Notes under the pieces: generated by a model
Database searches by the model: none
What the model was told of the DNA's origin: nothing
The model's input: the letters and a program-made list of their open reading frames with translations, nothing else
In this document: positions 1-6,087 of the stretch, in pieces
Layout of the letters: each line of letters begins with the position of its first letter
Numbering within the stretch: position 1 is the stretch's first letter
Made by a program: the position numbers and the translations under genes
Source: an uncultured Spirochaetales bacterium
GTDB taxonomy: Bacteria; Spirochaetota; Spirochaetia; Sphaerochaetales; Sphaerochaetaceae
Direction: 5' to 3'
NCBI GenBank assembly: GCA_937902565.1
Contig: CALFMX010000324.1
Location: forward strand, 1-6,965
Length of the DNA: 6,965 bases

Positions 1-1155
1 CACCGCCCTGCCGAGCTCCGGGTAGAGGACCTTCTTGTCGGCGACGAACTGGCTCAGGTTGATAGCCCCGAGGTTGCAGACGCCCCACGGCGGCAGGCCC
101 TGCTCCCCGCAGGGGTTGGTCGACTGGATCGAGGAGTAGTAGTAGGAGTTGGACATCTTGTTGTAGCGGTCGATGAAGAAGACCCCCGGCTCGGCACTCG
201 CCCAGGCGCTCTCGACGATGGCGTCCCAGATCGCCTTTGCCTTGTACGTGCGATACCCCATGACCTTGTGTCCGACGGACTTCCACTTGTCGAGGTCACC
301 GTCCCACTTCTCGTTGTACTCGGGGTCGGAGGTGTCGGGGAAGCAGGTCTCCCAATCCGCATTGGAACGCACCGCCTCCATGAAGGCATCGCTGATGCCG
401 ACGCTGATGTTGGCGTTGGTGATCTTGCCCATCTCGCGCTTGCTGTTGATGAAGTCCAGGATATCGGGGTGCCAGACGTTGAGGATCAACATCAGGGCCC
501 CGCGTCTCGACCCCCCCTGCTCAATCAGGCCGGTGACGAAGCTGAAGAGTCCGCCCCAGCTGACCGAGCCGCTCGAACGGCCGTTGACGCCCTTGACGTA
601 GCTGTGCCGTGGGCGCAACGATGAGATGTTCATCCCCACCCCGCCGCCGCGGCTCATGATTTCGGTCATTTGGCCAAGAGACCCAATGATGCCACCACGA
701 CTGTCCTTCGGCGAGGGGATCACGTAGCAGTTGAAGTACGTCAGATTCTGGTCCGTGCCAGCTCCGGTAAGGATTCGTCCAGCGGGGACGAACTTCCAAT
801 CCTGCAGAAGCCAATTGAACTCTTTCTCCCATTGCCCCCGTACTCCCTTCTCTTCGACCTCGGCGATGCCCCGGGCCACCCGGGAGAGCATCTGCGCAGG
901 ATCGGTCTCAAGCGGCTTGTCCACATCCTCACGCTTGACGTGCAGGACAGAGCCATCATCGAGGGTGACCGTGATCGCCCCTTCCTTGCCGATTGCGGTG
1001 ACCGTGCCGATCTCCCGCTGTCCGGTCGCGGCATTGCTCACCGCGACGACGATATCGCCCTCTTTGAGCGACTCTTTCTTCACATCTTTCAATGCGTATC
1101 GGTCAAGGAAAATCTTGCGTCCCAACGGACTCAATGCATTCTTGGTTGAACTCAT
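1..1155 (-). CDS. nrdJ: Adenosylcobalamin-dependent (class II) ribonucleotide reductase, N-terminal 385 codons
   Basis: This enzyme reduces ribonucleotides to deoxyribonucleotides in the cytoplasm, using adenosylcobalamin to make a thiyl radical, so it works with or without oxygen. The reverse strand is open from ATG at 1155 to the window edge with no stop; the 3' part is missing. Visible motifs are NCYVIPSP (residues 142-149), GGGVGMN (170-176), GSRRGALM (215-222) and STNPCGEQ (345-352). By comparison with the Thermotoga maritima enzyme, C349 would be the thiyl cysteine, with N347 and E351 around it, and C143/C360 the redox pair. All of these are present, so the visible part looks functional. 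The start follows a GAGGG ribosome binding site at 1161-1165, 5 nt away. Residues about 28-80 look like an added small beta-rich domain before the usual helical N-terminus. A promoter with paired NrdR boxes lies upstream. Confident; only the missing C-terminus limits the call. Confidence 0.95.
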   Translation of the reverse strand, partial: MSSTKNALSPLGRKIFLDRYALKDVKKESLKEGDIVVAVSNAATGQREIGTVTAIGKEGAITVTLDDGSVLHVKREDVDKPLETDPAQMLSRVARGIAEVEEKGVRGQWEKEFNWLLQDWKFVPAGRILTGAGTDQNLTYFNCYVIPSPKDSRGGIIGSLGQMTEIMSRGGGVGMNISSLRPRHSYVKGVNGRSSGSVSWGGLFSFVTGLIEQGGSRRGALMLILNVWHPDILDFINSKREMGKITNANISVGISDAFMEAVRSNADWETCFPDTSDPEYNEKWDGDLDKWKSVGHKVMGYRTYKAKAIWDAIVESAWASAEPGVFFIDRYNKMSNSYYYSSIQSTNPCGEQGLPPWGVCNLGAINLSQFVADKKVLYPELGRAV

Positions 1156-1208
1156 GTGCACCCTCTATACAAATTAATACTCGTGGTAAATTCACAATCC
1201 AAACTGAA

Positions 1209-1228
1209 GGGGTCGAATGAACGACCCC
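1209..1228 (-). other. Hairpin in the nrdJ mRNA leader
   Basis: GGGGTCG and CGACCCC form a perfect 7-bp stem around a 6-nt loop. It lies about 55-75 nt upstream of the nrdJ ATG, inside the predicted leader. No T-run follows on the minus strand, so it does not look like an intrinsic terminator. It may stabilise the mRNA or bind a factor. I looked for the B12-box core of a cobalamin riboswitch here and did not see it. Confidence 0.4.
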
Positions 1229-1270
1229 CATCCACAATAGCACGAAGGAGGAGAGATAGCAAGCGCAAAT

Positions 1271-1286
1271 ACCGTATTTATAGCGG
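1271..1286. promoter_or_regulatory. NrdR box, promoter-proximal, weaker
   Basis: The plus-strand 16-mer accgtatttatagcgg matches the NrdR consensus at 11 of 16 positions and shares TATAGCG with its partner. It starts exactly 31 bp from the stronger box (15 bp gap), about three helical turns, the spacing typical of functional NrdR pairs. It contains the predicted -10 of nrdJ. Alone it would be unconvincing; the spacing and position make it likely. Confidence 0.55.
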
Positions 1287-1305
1287 AGGTATAGACTAAT
1301 GACAC
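1277..1305 (-). promoter_or_regulatory. Predicted sigma70-type promoter of nrdJ
   Basis: On the minus strand GTGTCA (1300-1305, 4/6 to TTGACA) and TATAAA (1277-1282, 5/6 to TATAAT) are separated by exactly 17 bp. Transcription would begin near 1270 and give a leader of about 115 nt before the nrdJ ATG. The -35 lies partly in one NrdR-like box and the -10 lies wholly in the other, the arrangement expected of a repressed promoter. The placement is inferred from sequence only. A weaker alternative is TTGGAT/TATTAA closer to the gene. Confidence 0.6.
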
Positions 1306-1317
1306 TACATATAGCGT
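1302..1317. promoter_or_regulatory. NrdR box, promoter-distal
   Basis: The plus-strand 16-mer acactacatatagcgt matches the known NrdR-box consensus (acaCwAtATaTwGtgt) at 14 of 16 positions, including the central AT-rich core and the flanking C and G. NrdR is the ATP-cone repressor of ribonucleotide reductase operons. The site overlaps the -35 of the predicted nrdJ promoter. The nrdR gene itself is not in this window. Confidence 0.7.
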
Positions 1318-1439
1318 TATATGGGTTTTGTAGAGTTCACGTATAGTTGCGCTTCACAGCACGCACAAGTGGTGATTTATCTTGGCTATAGACGAGGCAA
1401 TTCGTTATCAGTCAAGGGTGGAATGAGTGTGGTCAACTG

Positions 1440-1499
1440 CCTGGCAATCGGAGCATCACCAGTGCTCAGGGCGCGCACACTGTGCGCAATGAGGCCAGG
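1440..1499. repeat. Nested inverted repeats able to fold as a three-way junction
   Basis: An outer 6-bp stem (CCTGGC 1440-1445 with GCCAGG 1494-1499) encloses two inner hairpins. One is GAGCA 1451-1455 with TGCTC 1463-1467; the other is the perfect inverted repeat GCGCACA/TGTGCGC at 1473-1487 (foldable as a 5-bp stem with 5-nt loop). The block lies between the gdhA terminator and the nrdJ promoter, so on the minus strand it should be transcribed only by read-through. On the plus strand it sits just before the symmetric terminator stem at 1529-1552 and could be the body of a small RNA. An intergenic palindromic repeat is equally possible. I do not recognise it as a known RNA family. The rest of the 416-bp gap shows no convincing gene. 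Confidence 0.35.
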
Positions 1500-1524
1500 G
1501 GAGCGAAAGGCTAGTGTCATTGAC

Positions 1525-1552
1525 AAAAAAGGCCTCCCAATTGGGAGACCTT
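1525..1552 (-). terminator. Intrinsic terminator of gdhA
   Basis: On the minus strand a 10-bp stem (one G-T pair) closes on an AATT loop: arms 1543-1552 and 1529-1538. The downstream arm runs directly into six Ts (1525-1530). It begins 20 nt after the gdhA stop codon. On the plus strand the same stem is followed by a pyrimidine-rich TTCTCTTTT, so it may also act weakly in that direction. Confidence 0.9.
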
Positions 1553-1571
1553 CTCTTTTAGACACTTTCGC

Positions 1572-2909
1572 TTAATAGCCGAGCTGGACCATCGCATCAG
1601 CCACTTTCTTGAAACTGGTGATGTTCGCTCCCTTGACGTAGTCGATGTACCCATCACTGAGGGTACCCTCCTTCACACAGGAGGCGTGGATCTTCTCCAT
1701 GATCTGGTGGAGCTTCTCATCGACCTCCTCGCTGCTCCAGCTGATGTGCATCGCATTCTGGCTCATCTCGAGGCCGCTGACGGCTACACCGCCGGCGTTG
1801 GCCGCCTTGCCTGGTGCAAAGGGGATCCGATTCTCGATGAAATAGTCGAGCGCCTCGGTGCGGCACCCCATGTTGGAGACCTCGATGACGTACTTCACCC
1901 CGTTTGATACCAGCGTCTTGGCATCATCGAGGTTCAGCTCATTCTGGATGGCACAGGGGAGGGCCAGGTCGACAGCGACCTCCCAGGGCTTCTTCTTGGG
2001 CACGAACAGGGCCCCGAACTTTGCGGCATAGGGGGCGACCACGTCGTTGTTGGAGAGGCGCAGCAGATTCATGTACGCCCACTTCTCGGGGGTGGAGACC
2101 CCCTCCTCATCATAGATGTAGCCGTCGGGCCCGCTGATGGTCACCACCTTGGCCCCGAGCTGGCTCGCCTTCATCACCGCCCCCCAGGCGACGTTGCCGA
2201 AGCCGCTGACGGCAACACGCTTGCCCTCGAGGCTATCACCCTTGGTAGCGAGCATCGCCTGGGCAAAGTAGAGGGCGCCGAAGCCGGTGGCCTCGGGCCT
2301 GATGAGCGAGCCGCCGTAGCCGACCGCCTTGCCGGTCATCGCCCCGGTGTGCTCATTGCGGATCCGCTTGTACTGGCCATAGAGGTAGCCGATCTCCCGC
2401 GCCCCTACCCCGATGTCACCGGCAGGCACGTCGACGGTCGGACCGATGTACTTGGAGAGCTCGGTCATGAAGGCGCGGCAGAAGCGGAGGATCTCGGTAT
2501 CGCTCTTGCCACGGGGATTGAAGTCGCTGCCACCCTTGCCGCCACCCATGGGAAGGGTGGTGAGGCTGTTCTTCAGGGTCTGCTCGAAGCCGAGGAACTT
2601 AAGCGTCCCGATGGTGACGCTCGAGTGGAAGCGCAGCCCGCCCTTGTAGGGCCCGAGGGTGTTGTTGAACTGGATGCGATAGCCGCGGTTGACCTGGAGG
2701 TTGCCCCCATCGTCCTCCCACTCGACGCGGAAACTGATGATCCGGTCAGGTTCGATCATCCGCTCAAGGATGCGGTGCTTCTCATAGACCGGGTTCTCGT
2801 TGACGACGTCGATGACAGAGCGGAGGACCTCCTTGACCGCCTGGTGAAATTCAGGCTGGGCGGGGTTCTTTCTCTCTACGTCTTCCATCAAGGCTTCTAG
2901 GTTGTACAT
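1572..2909 (-). CDS. gdhA: Glutamate dehydrogenase
   Basis: This enzyme interconverts 2-oxoglutarate plus ammonium and glutamate using NAD(P)H in the cytoplasm, linking nitrogen assimilation to central metabolism. The 445-residue product is full length for the hexameric family (about 445-450). Visible motifs are PYKGGLRFH (87-95), PMGGGKGGSDF (120-130), VPAGDIGVGAREIGY (161-175) and the Rossmann loop GFGNVAWGA (236-244). ANAGGVAVSGLEMSQN lies near the C-terminus. K89, K113, K125 and D165 align with substrate and catalytic residues of the Clostridium symbiosum enzyme. F237, P261 and D262 also resemble that NAD-specific enzyme, so NAD use is possible but uncertain. The frame is open to 2945, but ATG at 2909 is preferred because AAGGAG (2920-2925) sits 10 nt upstream and the product then starts MYNLEALM, at the family's usual position. 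A strong terminator follows, so it is probably monocistronic. Confidence 0.97.
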   Translation of the reverse strand: MYNLEALMEDVERKNPAQPEFHQAVKEVLRSVIDVVNENPVYEKHRILERMIEPDRIISFRVEWEDDGGNLQVNRGYRIQFNNTLGPYKGGLRFHSSVTIGTLKFLGFEQTLKNSLTTLPMGGGKGGSDFNPRGKSDTEILRFCRAFMTELSKYIGPTVDVPAGDIGVGAREIGYLYGQYKRIRNEHTGAMTGKAVGYGGSLIRPEATGFGALYFAQAMLATKGDSLEGKRVAVSGFGNVAWGAVMKASQLGAKVVTISGPDGYIYDEEGVSTPEKWAYMNLLRLSNNDVVAPYAAKFGALFVPKKKPWEVAVDLALPCAIQNELNLDDAKTLVSNGVKYVIEVSNMGCRTEALDYFIENRIPFAPGKAANAGGVAVSGLEMSQNAMHISWSSEEVDEKLHQIMEKIHASCVKEGTLSDGYIDYVKGANITSFKKVADAMVQLGY

Positions 2910-2945
2910 ACTGGGTGATCTCCTTAGGGGCACATTCGTAGCCAC

Positions 2946-2974
2946 AGGGTAAACGTTGCCTTGATTTGTGTCAA
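2946..2974 (-). promoter_or_regulatory. Possible gdhA promoter
   Basis: A perfect TTGACA -35 lies on the minus strand at 2969-2974. Seventeen bp further is TACCCT (2946-2951), a poor -10 with only 3/6 matches. This would give a leader of roughly 30 nt before the start at 2909. The weak -10 suggests an activator, a different sigma factor, or that the true promoter lies in the AT-rich stretch farther upstream. Confidence 0.25.
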
Positions 2975-2996
2975 TTACATCCAGATATGAATATAT

Positions 2997-3028
2997 AATA
3001 ACTTTTTGTTTTAAAAATAACAGTTATT
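2997..3028. repeat. AATAAC palindrome and extra half-site in the divergent promoter region
   Basis: AATAAC-A-GTTATT (3016-3028) is a perfect 6+1+6 palindrome, and another AATAAC lies 19 bp upstream at 2997-3002. The site is in the AT-rich 205-bp region between the divergent gdhA and the gene at 3115, where a transcription-factor operator would be expected. In such AT-rich DNA a chance palindrome is possible. I cannot assign a regulator. No strong promoter for the plus-strand gene is evident. Confidence 0.3.
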
Positions 3029-3114
3029 CTTGTATTCGAGCAATTAAAACAGATTATTGGCATATCTGCCGTACTTTCTACCCACATATCGTCACCTCAT
3101 GATACACTCAGCCC

Positions 3115-6051
3115 ATGTACACCCTCGACCCTACCTGGCTGCCCTTCAGCAACCTCATGTTGAGCCACATCTACAATGTGCTCCTGATCTGCAACGACTA
3201 CGACCGCTTCCTCCTCGAGGAGGATGGGCGGGTCGAGGAGGAGCTCTACATCGAGTACACCCAGCTCGGGCTCACCAACCCCCCGAAGATCATCCACGCC
3301 TCAAACGGTGAGGAGGCGCTCACCCTCCTCGATGAACGGACCTTCGAGCTCGTCATCGCGATGCTCGACCTCGGGGATGAGTCGGTGGAGAGCCTTGCAG
3401 AGGCGATCAAGGAGAAGAACCCGGCCATGCCGGTCATCATCCTCTCCCCCTCCTCGAGCCACCGGCGCAACAAGCTCATCAAGGGGTCGGACAGCAAGGC
3501 GATCGACTACTTCTTCTATTGGCAGGGCGACCCCTCCGTCTTCCTCGCGATGATCAAGCTCGTCGAGGACCGGATGAACCTCGAACACGACACCACGGTG
3601 GCCGATGTACAGACCATCATCCTCGTCGAGGATTCGGTGCGCTTCTACTCCTCCTTCCTGCCGATGATGTACACCTGCCTCATCCAGCAGAACCGCTCGG
3701 CGATCCTCGAGGCGCTGAACAACTGGGGCAAGACGCTGAGGATGCGCGGCAGGCCCAAGATCGTGCTAGCACGCACCTTCGAGGAGGCCGAGGCGATCTG
3801 GGCGAAGCATCGGGAGAATATCCTGGGCATCATCACTGACATGGCCTACCTGAGGCGGGGCGCCTACGACAAGCGCGCCGGTCTCAACCTGGTCGAGATG
3901 GTCCAGGAAAAAGAGCCCGACCTGCCGCTCCTCATCCTCAGCAGTGACCTCGAGGTCGAGGAGGAGGTGCTGGCAAAGGGGGCCTCCTTCATCTGGAAGA
4001 GCAGCACCTCCCTCTTTGTGGAATTGAACCGCTATATGGCCGACCACTACGGCTTCGGCCCCTTCATCTTCCGAGACCCCGAGACGATGGTCGAGATCGC
4101 CCGCGCCCATACGATGCGCGACCTGCAGCGGATGCTGGGCACCATCCCCACCGAGAGCTTTGATTTCCACTGCAGGAGAAACGAGTTCAGCCGCTGGCTC
4201 AGGGCCCAGTCGCTGTACACCATCGCTGCCAAGATCAAGGACCTGCAGATCCCGACCCACGGCAGCGCCGAGGAGGTGCAGGACCAGCTCATCCAGATCA
4301 TACGGGAGTACCGAGCGGAGCGCACCAAGGGTGTCATCGCCCAATTCAGCCCCGACAACTACGATGAGACCCTCTTCTTCAGCCGGATCGGGGATGGCTC
4401 GCTCGGCGGCAAGGGCCGGGGCCTCGCCTTCATCGACATGGTGCTGCGCTCGGCCAGGATTCCCGAGAAGTACCCCCACATCTACCTCTCCATCCCCCGC
4501 ACGGTGGTCCTGACCACCGACCAGTTCACCCGCTTCATCGAGGAGAACAGCCTCATCGAGATCACCACCAGCGACATGAGTGACGAGACGCTGCTCAAGA
4601 TCTTCCTCTCAAAACCCCTCTCTGATGAGTTGGTCACCAACCTGGAGGCGGTCATCCAGACGATCAGGCAGCCGATCTGTGTCCGCTCCTCCAGCCTCTT
4701 GGAGGACTCCCACTACCAACCCTATGCCGGCGTCTACATGACCGCCATGATTCCCAACCGGGGCAGCGATGAGCAGCGGCTCGCCGAGCTCTGCGATGCG
4801 GTACGGTCGGTCTGGGCATCGACCTTCTTCCGCGGTGCGAAGGAGTACTCACGGGCCACCGACCACCTCCACGAGGATGAGAAGATGGCGGTCATCATCC
4901 AGCAGGTCATCGGCAGCCAGCACGGCTCCTACTGGTACCCCAACGCCAGCGGGGTGGCCAGGTCGCTCAACTACTACCCCCTCGGCGGCGAGAAGCCGGA
5001 GAACGGGGTGGGCATGGTGAGCTTTGGCTTCGGCAAGGCGGTCGTCGACAGCGGAAGCTCCCTGCGCTTCTCCCCCTCCTTCCCCAAGAGGCCCGCCCAC
5101 TACCTGGGGGGAAACCAGAGCAGCAGCCAGCGCACCTTCTACGCCCTGAGCATGGAGGATGGCTTTGAAGCCACCGGTGAGCGCGGGATGGAGAACCTGC
5201 TCCTCCTCGACCTGGACGAAGCGGAGCGCCACCCCGAGTCGCTGCGGTACATCGCCTCGACCTGGGATGTCAGCTCATCGACCTTCAGCGAATCATCGTC
5301 GGCCGAGGGAGTGAAGGTCATCACCTTCAACGGTATCCTCAAGTACGACGCCTTCCCCCTTGCCGCCATCATCCGCGATGTATTGAGCCTGGGCAGCGCG
5401 GCGATGGGACGACCGGTGGAGATCGAGTTTGCGATCAACCTCAACCGCAAGGCTCCCAAGAAGCCGGAGTTCAGCCTCCTGCAGATCAGGCCGATCGCCG
5501 TGGGCAACGAGGAGCGCGATGTTGCCATAACGGAAGAGGAGAGAGAGCGCGCGATGGTCCACTCCACCGTCGTGATGGGCAACGGCAAGGTGGAGGGCAT
5601 CAAGGACTTCGTCCACCTCAAGGTCGACTCCTTCGACCAGAGCGCGATGCAGGACATGGCAGCGGAGCTAGAAGAGATCAACACCGCCATGGTCCTCGAG
5701 GAGCGTGATTACATCCTCCTGGTTGCCGGCCGGCTCGGCTCGGCCGACCCCTGGCTCGGCATCCCGGTGGCGTGGTCGCAGATCTCCCGGGCGAAGGTGA
5801 TCATCGAGACGGGGCTGAAGGAGTTCCAGGTCGAGCCCAGCCAAGGCACCCACTTCTTCCAGAACATGACCAGCCTCGGCTGCATCTACTACACCATCAA
5901 CCCGACCTACCGTTCAGGGAGCCTCGACCTCGACCAAGTGAAGGACCTGCCGGTCATTACCGAGACCGACCACTTCCTCCATGTACGCTCTGAAAGCGAG
6001 TTCACCGTCAAGGCAAATGGATTCAGGGGCGAAGGGGTGATCCTTCTCTGA
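3115..6051 (+). CDS. Two receiver-like domains fused to a PEP synthase-type nucleotide-binding domain (PPDK_N)
   Basis: This 978-residue soluble protein is probably a signalling or regulatory phosphotransferase-like protein; its reaction is unknown. Residues about 18-155 form a degenerate receiver (N27/D28; no clear final lysine). Residues about 166-310 form a second receiver with the full set: E172/D173, phosphoacceptor D242 in IITDM, S276/S277 and K295. A linker (about 320-410) leads to a PPDK_N/ATP-grasp-like domain (about 415-800) with GGKGRGLA (431-438), VRSSSLLED (523-531), AGVYMT (538-543), FGFGKAVV (637-644) and LLQIRPI (788-794). The last 180 residues contain PSQGTHFFQNMTS (908-920) but no known fold. 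The phospho-histidine swivelling domain and PEP/pyruvate TIM barrel of true PEP synthase are absent, so 'PEP synthase' would be misleading. ATG 3115 is the first in-frame start after a stop at 3100; there is no good Shine-Dalgarno. No signal peptide or membrane segment is seen. Similar large proteins are known in Bacteroidota and Spirochaetota. Confidence 0.85.
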   Translation: MYTLDPTWLPFSNLMLSHIYNVLLICNDYDRFLLEEDGRVEEELYIEYTQLGLTNPPKIIHASNGEEALTLLDERTFELVIAMLDLGDESVESLAEAIKEKNPAMPVIILSPSSSHRRNKLIKGSDSKAIDYFFYWQGDPSVFLAMIKLVEDRMNLEHDTTVADVQTIILVEDSVRFYSSFLPMMYTCLIQQNRSAILEALNNWGKTLRMRGRPKIVLARTFEEAEAIWAKHRENILGIITDMAYLRRGAYDKRAGLNLVEMVQEKEPDLPLLILSSDLEVEEEVLAKGASFIWKSSTSLFVELNRYMADHYGFGPFIFRDPETMVEIARAHTMRDLQRMLGTIPTESFDFHCRRNEFSRWLRAQSLYTIAAKIKDLQIPTHGSAEEVQDQLIQIIREYRAERTKGVIAQFSPDNYDETLFFSRIGDGSLGGKGRGLAFIDMVLRSARIPEKYPHIYLSIPRTVVLTTDQFTRFIEENSLIEITTSDMSDETLLKIFLSKPLSDELVTNLEAVIQTIRQPICVRSSSLLEDSHYQPYAGVYMTAMIPNRGSDEQRLAELCDAVRSVWASTFFRGAKEYSRATDHLHEDEKMAVIIQQVIGSQHGSYWYPNASGVARSLNYYPLGGEKPENGVGMVSFGFGKAVVDSGSSLRFSPSFPKRPAHYLGGNQSSSQRTFYALSMEDGFEATGERGMENLLLLDLDEAERHPESLRYIASTWDVSSSTFSESSSAEGVKVITFNGILKYDAFPLAAIIRDVLSLGSAAMGRPVEIEFAINLNRKAPKKPEFSLLQIRPIAVGNEERDVAITEEERERAMVHSTVVMGNGKVEGIKDFVHLKVDSFDQSAMQDMAAELEEINTAMVLEERDYILLVAGRLGSADPWLGIPVAWSQISRAKVIIETGLKEFQVEPSQGTHFFQNMTSLGCIYYTINPTYRSGSLDLDQVKDLPVITETDHFLHVRSESEFTVKANGFRGEGVILL

Positions 6052-6087
6052 AAGGTCTCAGCTCCCTTGTTGGTGCGGAGATTAGCC

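Noticed and set aside
1156..1300. A cobalamin riboswitch controlling the B12-dependent nrdJ
   Set aside because: I searched both strands for the B12-box core (GCCACTG and a CAGGAGACC-like element) and did not find it.
1299..1346. A 15-codon plus-strand ORF with a good GGAGGT ribosome binding site 8 nt before ATG
   Set aside because: It lies across the strong NrdR box and nrdJ promoter; the ribosome-binding-like bases are the 15-bp spacer between the boxes. No plus-strand promoter is evident.
1440..1499. A tRNA, SRP RNA or other standard RNA gene
   Set aside because: The stems do not fit a cloverleaf, there is no T-loop GTTCGA-like sequence, and no SRP core sequence is visible.
1321..1575. 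An 84-codon plus-strand ORF in the gdhA-nrdJ gap
   Set aside because: No ribosome binding site and no family resemblance. It runs through the structured repeat and the gdhA terminator into the gdhA stop, so it looks like chance.
2910..2945. A longer gdhA start giving 12 extra N-terminal residues
   Set aside because: The extra codons overlap the strong Shine-Dalgarno of the ATG at 2909 and are not typical of the family.
3766..4479. A 237-codon minus-strand ORF and other long antisense frames inside the 3115-6051 gene (also 2349-2900 opposite gdhA)
   Set aside because: They mirror GC-rich codon bias of clear coding genes, have low-complexity composition and no motifs.
3115..6051. Annotation as phosphoenolpyruvate synthase (ppsA)
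   Set aside because: Only the nucleotide-binding domain is recognisable; the catalytic phospho-histidine motif and the PEP/pyruvate-binding barrel are missing.
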